Counted from the first letter of the stretch, positions 34,704-43,494 are shown. The stretch: DNA of 64,000 nt from Piscicoccus intestinalis NBRC 104926 (GCF_001515525.1 NZ_BCNQ01000012.1:1-64000), one strand, 5' to 3'. Numbers and translations are program-made. The notes: generated by a model not told the origin, from the letters alone.

Positions 34704-35620
34704 TTAGTAGCGCGCAACGCGCCACCCGGGCTCGGCGCGCAGTTGCGCCTCCAGCGACAGGGGTCCGACGAACAGGGCGGCGGCCCACACGTCGGACCAC
34801 AACACCGACGGGCCCCACACGCTGACGCTGCCCGTCCACGGCACGGGCTCACCGGTGGCTGGGTCGAGCAGGTGCGCCCCGCGGGCGGCGGTGCCGGAAT
34901 GGCCAACCCGCCGTAAGTCAGCTCGACGACTCGGGCGACGCGCCCGGGCACGTGCGGGTCCTCGACGGCCAGCCGCCACGGCCGGTCGGCCGCGCCGCCC
35001 TCGCGGCCGCCGACCGCGATGTCGCCGCCGGCGTTGAGGCAGAACGTGAGTCCCTCGCCGACGCCGGCGAGTTCGGCGAGCACGGTGGCGGCCCGCTCGA
35101 TGGCCCAGCCCTTGACGAGCCCGGTCGGCTCGATGAGCAGCTGCCCGGCTGACTCCGGGTCGGAGCCGGGCGCCGGCCACAGCCAGCGGAACGCGCCCTC
35201 GGTGCACCGGGACGCCTCCTCGCACAGCGCGAAGACCTCCTCCATCGCGTCGGCCGCCGCCGGGTCGTCGATGCGCAGGTCGGTGACGGTCAGCTCGCCG
35301 CGGCGAATCCGCGACAGCGGGCTGTCGGGCTCCCACAGGCTGAACGTCTCGTCGACCCAGACCAACTCGGCGAACGCGGTCTCGACGATCGCCTCGACGC
35401 GATGCTGCCAGCGGGGGTCGCGGGCCTGCGGGCCGCGCACGTGGATGCTGATCGGCATGCCCATGATCTGGCGCACGAACGCGCGCTTGTCGGGGGCTCC
35501 GGCCGGGACGGGAGCCGGTGTCGAGACCGGGGCCGACCAGGCCGCGGCGGGCACCGTCGTCGGGTCGGTCGGGCCGGCAGCAGCCACCGGGCGCACGGGG
35601 ATCTCCATCGTCGCGCTCAT
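34704..35620 (-). pseudogene. apbE: FAD:protein FMN transferase (ApbE) interrupted by an apparent -1 frameshift
   Basis: ApbE transfers FMN from FAD to threonine in partner proteins. The first about 240 codons read normally (GMPISIHVRG, VWVDETFSLWEPDSPLSRIRRGELTV, LCLNAGGDI-like motif). Then at 34894-34904 one base seems missing: the frame after ELTYGGLA switches to a non-homologous one, while the correct C-terminus (SGTAARGAHLLDPATGEPVPW, WSDVWAAALFVG) continues in the next frame to a stop at 34704. This may be a true mutation or a base-calling error. ATG at 35620 overlaps the FMN-binding gene's stop. Function depends on which is right. Confidence 0.72.
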
Positions 35621-36150
35621 CACAGGTTCGCCTGGTCGAGCGCGGACTGCAGCGAGGTGATGTAGCCCTGGCTGGTGAAGGTGGCGCCGGAGACGCTGTC
35701 GATGGTCGCGCCCTGAGCCTGCACGGTCTCGTCCTCCAGCACCGGCACCGCGCGGCTGTTGATCATCGCGTCGTGCCCGTCGGTGTTCGGGTACTCGACC
35801 GCGGTGGCCGCCGTGATCTTGCCCCCGGAGACGGTGATCTGCACCTGCACCGGCCCGTACCGCGTGTCGACGGCCTCGCCGGTGTAGGTCTGCTCCGAGC
35901 TGCTCGACGAACTCGAGCCCGTCGAGCCCGTCGAGCCGGTCGACCCCGTCGAGCCGCTCGAACCGGTGCCGCCGGCCGCGGAGGCCGAGCCCGACCCGGA
36001 GGCGGCGCTCGGGGAGCTCGCGGAGGCGGTGCCGGTGGCGGCGGTGCCGGCGGCGGCGTTGTTGCCGGCGTCGAAGCCGAAGGCGAGCATCGCGATCGAC
36101 GGCGTGCTCATTCCCACGAACACGTTGCGCTTGAGGCGTTTGTCGGACAT
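35620..36150 (-). CDS. Membrane-anchored FMN-binding domain protein
   Basis: 176 residues. An N-terminal hydrophobic anchor (about 9-28), a Ser/Gly/Thr-rich linker (30-87) and an FMN-binding domain (88-176). The flavinylation motif DSVSGAT is at 151-157, with Thr157 the likely FMN attachment site for ApbE. Domain-family members such as NqrC/RnfG use this covalent FMN for electron transfer on the outer face of the membrane. AGGAGAACA precedes ATG at 36150. Overlaps apbE and follows the ferric-reductase-like gene by 41 bp: one operon. Confidence 0.86.
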   Translation of the reverse strand: MSDKRLKRNVFVGMSTPSIAMLAFGFDAGNNAAAGTAATGTASASSPSAASGSGSASAAGGTGSSGSTGSTGSTGSTGSSSSSSSEQTYTGEAVDTRYGPVQVQITVSGGKITAATAVEYPNTDGHDAMINSRAVPVLEDETVQAQGATIDSVSGATFTSQGYITSLQSALDQANL

Positions 36151-36191
36151 TGCTGTTCTCCTGAAGAGTCGGTCGAAAGGTCGGGTCGCCG

Positions 36192-37628
36192 TCAGTAGGC
36201 GAAGCGTTCGAGGTGCACGTGGTCGGCGTCGACGCCGAGGTCGGCGAGGGCTGCGGTGACGCGGTCCATCCACTCGGGGGCGCCGCACACGTAGACGTCG
36301 GCGTCGCGGATGTCGGGCGCGAGGGTGAGGATCGCCTCGGCGTCGCCGAGCTGCGCGGCCCACTCCTGCGGGAGCCAGGAGTCCCGCCCGGTGGCGCGGT
36401 GGCCGGCGACCAGCCGCAGCTGCGCGCCGCGGTCGGCGGCGGCCCGGCTCACCTCGGGCAGCAGCGGCACGTCGTCGCCGGCGCCGGCGCGGTAGACGAG
36501 GGTCACGTCACCCGGAGCCTGTTCCAGGCCCTCGAGCAGCGACTTCATCGGCGCGACCCCGATGCCTCCGGCGAAGAGCACGACGCGGCGGCGGGTGCGC
36601 ACGCCGGGGTGCATGCGGCCGTAGGGGCCCTCGATGGCGACCCGGGTGCCCGGCTCCAGGTCGGCCAGTTCGCGGCTGCCGTCGCCGACGGCGGCGACGC
36701 TGATCTGCAGCGTGCGGCCGTCGGGCGCGGCCGACAGCGAGTAGGGGTGGGCGCGAGTCCACCCCGGCCGACCGAGGAAGCGCCACTGGAAGAACTGCCC
36801 GGCCTGCGCGTGCAGCCGGTCGAGGCGGCGGCCGGTCATCGTCACGGTCGTGACGGCGCCTCGGGTGCGCACGCCGGTCACGACGAGGCGGTGGCGGCGG
36901 GTGCGGTACAGCGGCACGAGCACCCGGAAGAGCAGCATCGAGCCGGCCGCGGCGATCCACAGCGCCCACCAGTAGGCGGAGGCGACCGGCGAGTTCTCGA
37001 AGTCGGTGCCGCTCCACAGCTGGTGCGGCACGGCGAAGAACACGCCGAGGTAGGCGTACAGGTGCAGCAGGTGCCACGTCTCGTAGCGCAGCCGCGAGCG
37101 CACGGCGCGCACCGAGGTGACCAGCACGAGCAGCAGGCAGGCGGTGCCGAGCGCGGCCATGAGCATGCCGGGCCAGGTCCAGATCATCGTCCACAGCGTG
37201 GAGAGGACGGTGCTCGTCGAGCCGGCCTCGCCGGCGACGGAGAGCGCGATGTGGGCGCCCATGAGCGTGACCGAGCTGATGCCGAGTTCGGCGTGCGCTC
37301 GGGCCAGGTCGTCCTGGCCGAAGACGCGCTCCACGAACGGGATCCGCGCCATGAGCAGCGTCTGGATGAGCAGCAGGTCGGAGGCCAACAGGGCGGTGAG
37401 CCGGCCGGAGGTGCTCAGCACGTCCCACACGGTTGTCAGCCCGACCAGGCCGCCACCGGCCAGCCACAGGGTGACGACGACGAGCAGGCTGGCCCACACC
37501 AGGGCCTGACAGGCCACCGGCCACCAGGCCGGCACGTCGTGCGAGCGCGGGCCGTCGAGGTGAGACGGCGGGGCCGGGGTGAGGACCGGGCGGTCGGTCG
37601 GCCGCGTCCGGGTCTGCGTATCTGACAT
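36192..37628 (-). CDS. Ferric-reductase-like transmembrane protein with FNR domain
   Basis: 478 residues. About six helices (36-250) form a ferric-reductase-like haem-binding domain with candidate ligands His112, His126, His186 and His189. An FAD-binding barrel (FNR type, RAHPYSLS at 292-299) and an NAD(P)-binding domain follow, with GGIGVAPMKSLLEGL and the closing YVCGAPEWM motif. It would pass electrons from cytoplasmic NAD(P)H through FAD and haem outward, here most plausibly to the FMN-binding protein encoded next. First gene of the operon with the FMN-binding protein and apbE. Confidence 0.86.
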   Translation of the reverse strand: MSDTQTRTRPTDRPVLTPAPPSHLDGPRSHDVPAWWPVACQALVWASLLVVVTLWLAGGGLVGLTTVWDVLSTSGRLTALLASDLLLIQTLLMARIPFVERVFGQDDLARAHAELGISSVTLMGAHIALSVAGEAGSTSTVLSTLWTMIWTWPGMLMAALGTACLLLVLVTSVRAVRSRLRYETWHLLHLYAYLGVFFAVPHQLWSGTDFENSPVASAYWWALWIAAAGSMLLFRVLVPLYRTRRHRLVVTGVRTRGAVTTVTMTGRRLDRLHAQAGQFFQWRFLGRPGWTRAHPYSLSAAPDGRTLQISVAAVGDGSRELADLEPGTRVAIEGPYGRMHPGVRTRRRVVLFAGGIGVAPMKSLLEGLEQAPGDVTLVYRAGAGDDVPLLPEVSRAAADRGAQLRLVAGHRATGRDSWLPQEWAAQLGDAEAILTLAPDIRDADVYVCGAPEWMDRVTAALADLGVDADHVHLERFAY

Positions 37629-37943
37629 GCCTACAGGCTCCGACCGGCCGCTATGCCGGCCCTACCGCGAAGCTATGCGGTTCCTGTGTACCCGTCGCCG
37701 CCCGGCACGTCACGTCCGTCAGTGACCGACCCCGCGCCCGAGCCTCGTCCGCGCTGGAGCGCCGCCCCAGCGGCGGCTGAAGACGAAGTCGGCTGACACA
37801 CTCCTCACCTGGGCCGCGGAACGGCGGCATCACCGCAGGTCACGCGCAGGCTCCGGGCGCCGCGATCGGAGTATGTCAGCGATTCTCGTCTCCAGGCCTC
37901 GGGTGACACCCGGAAGCTCGGGCGAGGGGCCGGGCGACGTGCC
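37629..37943. other. Intergenic region with family A element
   Basis: Upstream region of the electron-transfer operon and downstream of the protease. The family A element occupies 37781-37891. The remaining 150 bp upstream of 37781 hold the operon's promoter, which I could not assign. Confidence 0.5.
37781..37891. repeat. Family A inverted-repeat element, copy 2 (111 bp)
   Basis: Arms at 37781-37804 and 37868-37891 pair at 18 of 24 positions. The interior has CCGCAGGTCA at offset 53-62, as in copy 1. Arm asymmetry (ACACACT left, AGTATGT right) is opposite to copy 1. Confidence 0.75.
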
Positions 37944-39218
37944 CTAATTGACCGGGCTCGCGCCCAGGGTGACGGTCGTGGTGTGCGACCGGCCCGCTGC
38001 GTCGGTCCACGCGACCGTCACCTGCTCGCCGGGCTCGTGGGCGGACACGGCCTCCTTGAGGGCGGAGGCGTCGGCCACCTCGGTGTCGCCGATGGCGGTG
38101 ATGCGGGCGCCCGCGGTGATGCCCGCGGCGCGCGCCGGGCTGTCGTCGGCGAAGTCGGCGACGACCACTCCGCCGCTGCCGCGCTGTGAGGAGACGGTGA
38201 CGCCGAGCGCCCCAGTGGGCCCGACCCGCACGGTGCCGCTGTCGTGCCCGCCGCGGATCACGCCGACGATCGACTCGGCACGCTCGATGGGGATCGCGTA
38301 TCCGTCGGGGTTGCTGCCCGTCGACGCGGCGGTCGTCATGCCGACCATCTCGCCGGCGTCGTCCAGCAGCGGCCCGCCGGAGTAGCCGCGGATCACGTCG
38401 GCGTCGGTGCGAATGAGGTTGCTCAGCTTGGAGGAGGTCATCGACATGAGGCTGTCGCCGACCTCGATCGAGTCGTCGGTGGCGGTGACGGTGCCGGAGA
38501 CCTGGTAGAGCCGGTCGGAGCCGGAGGGGTTGCCGTAGGCGGTGACGGCTTCGCCCACCGAGACGCCGTCGGTGTCCATTCGCATCGTCGTCAGCCCGGA
38601 GGCGCCCTGCAGCTGCAGCAGCGCGACGTCGTGGGTCTTGTCGGCGCCGAGCACCGTGGCCTCGTAACTGTCTCCGGTGTCGGCGACGGTGACCTGCACG
38701 TTCGTCGACTCCTCGACCACGTGGTAGTTGGTCAACACCTGGCCGTCGGCGGTGAGGATCGTGCCGGTGCCGGCCGACTCCCCCTGCGCGAGCGTGGAGG
38801 TGATGAGCACGACGCCGGGCGCCGAGTCGACCCGCGCGCCGAGCCGCGCGTTGGCCTGCTCGGCGGGCCCGCCGGAACCCGGGTCACCCCAGGCGGGAGG
38901 CGACGCAGGGTCGGAGCCGCCCGATCCACCGGAGATGTCGGGGTGCCCCGGGGGCAGACCGGGCACGCGACCACTGGAGCCGTTGGAACCCTCGGAACCC
39001 GAGCCGCCCTCGTCGGAACGGTCGAGGAACGGCAGCCAGCGCCCGAGGTCGAAGGGAGAATCCTGCGAGTCGGCCTGCTGACCGATGGTGGCGCCCTCGC
39101 CCGGGGCGGCGAGGGAGGAGGGGGCGAGGGCTGCGGCGGGGGCCGCGAGCGCGACGACCACGGCGACGGCACCCCAATACCGCGCCCGCGGGCGCCTGTG
39201 CTGGATGCGACGCGACAC
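37944..39218 (-). CDS. Secreted trypsin-like serine protease with PDZ domain (HtrA-like)
   Basis: 424 residues. A signal peptide (basic RRIQHRRPRARYW, hydrophobic core, AAPG), then a Gly/Ser/Pro-rich linker (68-120). The protease domain has the full triad: TNYHVV with His166, THDVALL with Asp197, GYSGGPL with Ser280. A C-terminal PDZ domain (about 335-415) includes ALGVTVSS and DSPARAAGITAGARITAIGD. It probably handles damaged or unfolded exported proteins. GTG at 39218 has AGGAGGAGAA upstream, settling the start. The region upstream carries three 11-bp direct repeats (39332-39364). Confidence 0.9.
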   Translation of the reverse strand: MSRRIQHRRPRARYWGAVAVVVALAAPAAALAPSSLAAPGEGATIGQQADSQDSPFDLGRWLPFLDRSDEGGSGSEGSNGSSGRVPGLPPGHPDISGGSGGSDPASPPAWGDPGSGGPAEQANARLGARVDSAPGVVLITSTLAQGESAGTGTILTADGQVLTNYHVVEESTNVQVTVADTGDSYEATVLGADKTHDVALLQLQGASGLTTMRMDTDGVSVGEAVTAYGNPSGSDRLYQVSGTVTATDDSIEVGDSLMSMTSSKLSNLIRTDADVIRGYSGGPLLDDAGEMVGMTTAASTGSNPDGYAIPIERAESIVGVIRGGHDSGTVRVGPTGALGVTVSSQRGSGGVVVADFADDSPARAAGITAGARITAIGDTEVADASALKEAVSAHEPGEQVTVAWTDAAGRSHTTTVTLGASPVN

Positions 39219-39331
39219 TTCTCCTCCTGAGGCTGCTGCACGACGGGCACGGTCGGCCTGTGAACCGCAGTTCACCGGAGGCGGGTGTGTCGGAAATCTG
39301 TCTAACCTGTGCTGAGCCTGTGCCCTGCACG

Positions 39332-39364
39332 GTTGACTCGTCCTTGACTGGCCCTTGACTCGCC
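39332..39364. promoter_or_regulatory. Three 11-bp direct repeats (PHO-box-like)
   Basis: GTTGACTCGTC, CTTGACTGGCC and CTTGACTCGCC follow one another with exact 11-bp period (39332, 39343, 39354). Such 11-nt direct repeats with a conserved 7-nt part are the design of Streptomyces PhoP boxes and some other response-regulator sites. They lie between the divergent protease (start 39218) and hydrolase (start 39495) genes. Confidence 0.5.
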
Positions 39365-39494
39365 CCCCGGAATGTTCCATCGTCCTCCGAAATCGTCGAT
39401 AACGCGAGACAGTGAGTGATACGGCTTACACACGAGGGCGTGCCGGCACGGCGATGTCAGCCTCGTCCGCGAGCGGTATTCGAAGGACGCCACC

Positions 39495-40088
39495 ATGGCC
39501 GAGCTGCTGCTTTTCCATCACGGACACGGATTGACCGAGGGTGTGCGGCAATTCGCGCACACCGCGCGGGAGGCGGGGCACACCGTGCACACCCCCGACC
39601 TGTTCGAGGGTCGGGTGTTCGACGACCTGTCCGAGGGCATGGCCTATGTCGACAACATCGGGCTGCGGGCGGTGCTGCAGCGCGGCGCGGTCGCCGCGCG
39701 CGAGGTGTCGCCGGCCGTCGTCTACGCGGGTTTCTCCCTCGGGGTGTTGCCGGCGCAGCAGCTGGCGCAGACCCGTCCCGGCGCCCGCGGCGCTCTGCTG
39801 TTCCACTCGTGCGTGCCGGCGGCGACGTTCGGAGCCTGGCCGGCCGGGGTGCCGACGCAGGTGCACGCGATGGAGGACGACCCGTGGTTCGTCGGCGACG
39901 GCGACATCGACGCCGCCCGCAACCTGCTGGCCGTCAGCCCCCGCGCCGCGCTCTTCCTCTACCCCGGCGCCGGTCACCTGTTCGCCGACCCCGGGCTGCC
40001 CGACTACGACGAGGCCGCCGCCGAGCAGCTGACCCGCCGCGCCCTCGGTCTCCTCGCCGCCGTCGACCTGTGCGACCGCAGCGGGTGA
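39495..40088 (+). CDS. Dienelactone hydrolase family protein
   Basis: 197-residue alpha/beta hydrolase. The nucleophile elbow GFSLGV has Ser81 (dienelactone hydrolases often have Cys here). The acid is in MEDDPWF and the base in PGAGHLFAD. The enzyme lacks a lid domain. Probably hydrolyses a small ester or lactone. ATG at 39495 lies near GAAGGACGCC; upstream 276 bp is shared with the protease. Confidence 0.85.
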   Translation: MAELLLFHHGHGLTEGVRQFAHTAREAGHTVHTPDLFEGRVFDDLSEGMAYVDNIGLRAVLQRGAVAAREVSPAVVYAGFSLGVLPAQQLAQTRPGARGALLFHSCVPAATFGAWPAGVPTQVHAMEDDPWFVGDGDIDAARNLLAVSPRAALFLYPGAGHLFADPGLPDYDEAAAEQLTRRALGLLAAVDLCDRSG

Positions 40089-40152
40089 GTCGCGCACACG
40101 GCGGGTGCGGCGGCGCTGCGGGCGCGCGGTCGGCGGACTAGCATTACGGCCC

Positions 40153-41163
40153 GTGACCGACTCCCCCACGAGCGACTCGCGGCGCTCGTCCACCTCCGAT
40201 GCCTCGGCCGACACGTCGCTGCCGACTCCGCCGGACACCGGCTCCGCGGGGCTGCTGACGGTGCTCATCGCCCTGGCCGCCAACGCGCTCATCGCGGTGG
40301 CCAAGACGGTGGCCGCGGCGATCACCGGGTCGGCGTCGATGGTCGCGGAGGCGGCGCACTCCTGGGCGGACACCGGCAACGAGGTCTTCTTGCTCGTCGC
40401 CGAACGCCGCAGCGAGATGCCCGCCGACGACGCGCACCCGTTCGGCTACGGCCGGGCCGCCTACGTCTGGGCGATGGTCGCCGCGTTCGGGCTGTTCACG
40501 GCGGGGTCGGTGCTGTCGATCAGCCACGGCATCGGCCAGTTGAACGCCCCGGAGGCGGAGACCAACTACCTCGTCGCCTACCTCGTGCTCGCCATCGCGT
40601 TCGTGTTGGAGGGCACCTCGTTTCTGCAGGCCGTGCGGCAGACCCGCCACCAGGCCCGGCACTACGGAATGCGTCCGCTGCGGTTCGTCATGAACACCTC
40701 CGAGACCACGCTGCGAGCCGTGTTCTTCGAGGACTTCTCCGCGCTCATCGGCATCCTGCTCGCCGGCGGCGGCATCCTCGCGCACGAGCTCACCGGCAAC
40801 GCGATGTACGACGCGATCGGCTCGATCCTCGTCGGCGTGCTGCTCGGGGTCGTCGCCCTCATCCTCATCATGCGCAACGCGCAGTTCCTCGTCGGCCAGG
40901 CCGCCCGGCCCGCGCTGCGCCGGCAGGTGCTGCAGTCGCTGCGCTCGCACCCCGACGTCGACCGCGTGACGTTCCTGCACCTGGAGTGGGTGGGGCCCTC
41001 GAAGCTGTTCATGGTCGCGGCCGTCGACCTCTCCTCCGACGACCGGGAGTCGGTGCTGGCCGTGCGCCTGGAGGAGCTCGAGGATCAGCTCAACGGGCAC
41101 GATCTCATCGAGCGCTGCATCCTCACCCTCACCGGCCCCGGCGAGAAGGACGTCACGGCCTGA
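40153..41163 (+). CDS. Cation diffusion facilitator family transporter
   Basis: 336 residues with six helices and a C-terminal cytoplasmic domain. Metal-site signatures are EAAHSWADTGNE in the second helix (HxxxD) and AHPFGYGRAAYVWAM. CDF proteins export divalent metals, mostly Zn2+, Fe2+ or Mn2+, in exchange for protons. GTG at 40153 is 8 nt after TAGCAT, consistent with leaderless initiation. Its 3' end overlaps the convergent TetR gene by 11 bp. Confidence 0.88.
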   Translation: MTDSPTSDSRRSSTSDASADTSLPTPPDTGSAGLLTVLIALAANALIAVAKTVAAAITGSASMVAEAAHSWADTGNEVFLLVAERRSEMPADDAHPFGYGRAAYVWAMVAAFGLFTAGSVLSISHGIGQLNAPEAETNYLVAYLVLAIAFVLEGTSFLQAVRQTRHQARHYGMRPLRFVMNTSETTLRAVFFEDFSALIGILLAGGGILAHELTGNAMYDAIGSILVGVLLGVVALILIMRNAQFLVGQAARPALRRQVLQSLRSHPDVDRVTFLHLEWVGPSKLFMVAAVDLSSDDRESVLAVRLEELEDQLNGHDLIERCILTLTGPGEKDVTA

Positions 41164-42028
41164 GCGGGTGCGCCCGCCGCGGCCCCCCACCGGTCTCGTC
41201 GGCGCGGCCCGCCTCGAGCGCCGCGATCACCTCGTCGAGCCGCTCCTTCGTCTCGCGCCAGCGGGCGGCGTCCCAGACGACGTCGGGGTCGAGCTCGAGG
41301 TGCGCGAGCAGCACCCCGACCAGGTGCAGGGCGGGCAGCGTCCAGTCGGCCGGCCGCGACGACCCGAACGGCGCGAGCCGGATCGGGGCGGGATCGGGGC
41401 CGGCCGCGGCGGTGACGAGCAGCCCGGTCATCATCGCCCCGGAGGCCGAGGCCATGATCGTGAACCCCTCCGGCGCGGTCAGCGGCGCGACGAGCCGGTA
41501 ACCGAGCAGCCCGGGCAGGCGCGCGTAGACCTGCGCGCGGTGCTCGACGAAGCCCGCCTCGGCCTGGGCGAGGGCCGCCCGAACGTCGTCGCGCAGCGGC
41601 CCGGGCGGCAGGCCCCGGCACGTGGCGGTGATGGCCAGGTACGTCTGCCACTGCGGCGAGGCCCGCATCCGGTCGACGTCGGCCTGGGCGGTGCGCCGCA
41701 GCGCCTCGACGACGAGGTCGCGGCGGCCCTGCGCCGTGCGCAGCCCGTCTCCCGCCTCCTGCAGCAGCCGGGTGAGGTCGGCCAGGTCGGTGGGGGTCTC
41801 GCCGACGAGACGGGTCGCGCGGACCGTCTCCACGAGCACCTCGCGCAGGAAGTCGGCCTTGTTCGGCCAATGCCGGTAGGCCGTCGCGCGGCTGACCCCG
41901 GAGTCGGCGATGACGCCCTCCAGGCTCAGGTGATCGAGGCCGACCGTCATGCCGTCGCGGCGGATGCGCTCCACGGCCACCGCGATGAGCCGGTCCCGCG
42001 CGGACGGGCGTTGACGAGACGGCGACAT
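41153..42028 (-). CDS. TetR/AcrR family transcriptional repressor
   Basis: 291 residues; helix-turn-helix near the N-terminus: GLDHLSLEGVIADSGVSRATAYRHWPNKADFLREVL. The C-terminal ligand domain is unusually long for TetR. ATG at 42028 lies inside a TGAGAC...GTCTCA palindrome, and a second such palindrome lies 19 bp further upstream, so the gene is almost certainly autorepressed and controls the divergent Ddn-like gene. Ligand unknown. Confidence 0.9.
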   Translation of the reverse strand: MSPSRQRPSARDRLIAVAVERIRRDGMTVGLDHLSLEGVIADSGVSRATAYRHWPNKADFLREVLVETVRATRLVGETPTDLADLTRLLQEAGDGLRTAQGRRDLVVEALRRTAQADVDRMRASPQWQTYLAITATCRGLPPGPLRDDVRAALAQAEAGFVEHRAQVYARLPGLLGYRLVAPLTAPEGFTIMASASGAMMTGLLVTAAAGPDPAPIRLAPFGSSRPADWTLPALHLVGVLLAHLELDPDVVWDAARWRETKERLDEVIAALEAGRADETGGGPRRAHPLRP

Positions 42029-42063
42029 GAGACGTAGTGTCTCATGTGAGACATGATGTCTCA
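42027..42063. promoter_or_regulatory. Twin TetR operators
   Basis: ATGAGACGTAGTGTCTCAT (42027-42045) and TGAGACATGATGTCTCA (42047-42063) share half-sites TGAGAC and GTCTCA with 5-bp centres; their centres are 19 bp apart, nearly two turns. The first includes the repressor's start codon. They lie between the divergent TetR and Ddn-like genes. Confidence 0.85.
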
Positions 42064-42089
42064 ATCCCTCTCGTCGGGAGGAGACTCCG

Positions 42090-42602
42090 ATGCTCAACGC
42101 CTACTCCGGCCGCCGGGCGGCGCAACTACGCGCGATGTACCGCACGGGGCGCGGCAACCGGGTCGCGCGCGAGCTGGCGCGGCTGTGGGCCTGGGTGTTC
42201 GCGCACACCCCGCTCGGGCGCCGGTGGGTGACGCTCGAGGTCGCCGGCCGACGCTCCGGGGCGCCGCGACGTTTCCCGCTCGGAATGGCCGACCTCGACG
42301 GGCGGTGGTATCTCGTCTCGATGCTCGGCGAGTGCGCGTGGGTGCACAACGTGCGAGCGGCCGGCGGCCGGGCGGCGCTGCTGCGCGGCGGGCAGCGGCG
42401 CGCGGTGCGGCTCGTCGAGGTCGACCCGGGTCGGCGCGCGCCGATCCTCGCCCGGTACGTGCAGACGGTGCCGGGCGGGCGTCCGCACATCCCGGTCGAC
42501 CCCGGCTCCCCGGTGGGGGAGTTCGCGGCCGTCGCCGACCGCTACCCCGTCTTCGAGGTGCGCGATCAGTCGCCGAGCAGCGCGGCCAGCGCCGCGCGGT
42601 AG
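42090..42602 (+). CDS. Deazaflavin (F420)-dependent oxidoreductase, Ddn-like
   Basis: 170 residues of the nitroreductase-like deazaflavin family (Ddn/FDOR-B): NRVARELARLWAWVFAHTPLGRRWVTLEVAGRRSGAPRRFPLGMADLDGRWYLVS and WVHNVRAAGGRA, which match the split-barrel core. Such enzymes use reduced F420 to reduce quinones, nitro compounds or other ligands. Strong ribosome-binding site (GGGAGGAGACTCCG). Expression is probably controlled by the divergent TetR via the twin operators. Its last 37 bp overlap the convergent regulator gene. Confidence 0.85.
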   Translation: MLNAYSGRRAAQLRAMYRTGRGNRVARELARLWAWVFAHTPLGRRWVTLEVAGRRSGAPRRFPLGMADLDGRWYLVSMLGECAWVHNVRAAGGRAALLRGGQRRAVRLVEVDPGRRAPILARYVQTVPGGRPHIPVDPGSPVGEFAAVADRYPVFEVRDQSPSSAASAAR

Positions 42603-42880
42603 GTCGCGAAGGCCGCCCGGCCCTGGTCGGTGGCCTGCGCCGTCGTGAGCCGTCCCTCCTTGCGGGTGCGCACATAGCCGGCGTCGTCGAGCCGGCGCAG
42701 GTGCGTGATGAGGTTGCCGGCGGTGAGGCCGAGCAGCTCCTGGAGCCGGGCGAACGACATCGTCGACCCCGGCGGCAGCTCGGTGAGCACGACCATGAGG
42801 CGCAGGCGCGCGGGCGCGTGGATGACGGGGTCGAGGTCGGCGGCCACCGCCGCCTCCTCGCCCGGGCTCAGCGAGGGCAT
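42566..42880 (-). CDS. Winged-helix transcriptional regulator
   Basis: 104 residues with a single winged helix-turn-helix: IHAPARLRLMVVLTELPPGSTMSFARLQELLGLTAGNLITHLRRLDDAGYVRTRKEG, then ATDQGRAAFATYRAALAALL for dimerisation. Resembles the short ArsR/MarR-like HTH_34 regulators that are coupled to membrane proteins. Last gene of an overlapping three-gene operon; it most likely represses its own promoter through the CTTTG-type palindromes at 44145-44183. Confidence 0.88.
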   Translation of the reverse strand: MPSLSPGEEAAVAADLDPVIHAPARLRLMVVLTELPPGSTMSFARLQELLGLTAGNLITHLRRLDDAGYVRTRKEGRLTTAQATDQGRAAFATYRAALAALLGD

Positions 42881-43494
42881 CGCGACCGCACGGCCCGCAG
42901 CCACGCGGCGGTGGCCAGGAAGGCACCGCCTCCGAGCACCGAGCCCGCAAGGGTGGCGGTGACCGGGCCGGCGAACCCGACGCCCGCGGCGAGCACGAGG
43001 AGCCAGCACCCGAGCACACCCATCGGGCGCACCCCCCACAGCGCCGCGCCGAACAGGTACATGAGCCCGACGACGAGCAGGGCACCGGTCACGCCGAGGA
43101 TGCCGAGCACTCCCGGCGTGGCACCGGCGTTGCCGAGGGCGCCGAGCAGGCCCCACAACGCGGCGAACCCGAGCCCCCAGCCCGCGCCGTACAGGCTGCC
43201 CTGACGCCCCGCATCGCCCCCGATGCCGCTCGTCGCGCTCCACGTGAGGCGGCCGGTCACGACCCCGACGAGCGCGAGCAGCGCGGCGAACACGATGGCG
43301 GCGGCCGGGCCGGGGCCGACGTAGGGCTGCTGGCCACGCACCTGGAGCCAGATCGCCCCGAGACCGACGAACCGCGCCAGCCCCCACGACGCCAGCTGCT
43401 CCGGCAGGCGCACGTCGAGGGCCTGCCGCACCGTGCGCTCCTGCGCCCCCAGGAGCCATCGCGCCTCGGCCGGGTCGAAGCGGTCGTCGCTCAC
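42868..43494 (-). CDS. Polytopic membrane protein of unknown function
   Basis: 208 residues with an N-terminal cytoplasmic helix (DPAEARWLLGAQERTVRQALDVRLPEQL) and about five hydrophobic segments. Overlaps the regulator start by 13 bp and the upstream gene stop by 4 bp, so translation is coupled. Family not recognised; it may be the sensor or transporter partner of the regulator. Confidence 0.8.
   Translation of the reverse strand: MSDDRFDPAEARWLLGAQERTVRQALDVRLPEQLASWGLARFVGLGAIWLQVRGQQPYVGPGPAAAIVFAALLALVGVVTGRLTWSATSGIGGDAGRQGSLYGAGWGLGFAALWGLLGALGNAGATPGVLGILGVTGALLVVGLMYLFGAALWGVRPMGVLGCWLLVLAAGVGFAGPVTATLAGSVLGGGAFLATAAWLRAVRSRCPR

Noticed and set aside
34628-35623. ApbE read as a single uninterrupted 331-codon gene
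   Set aside because: After about residue 240 the translation loses homology, while the expected C-terminus continues in another frame; treated as frameshifted.
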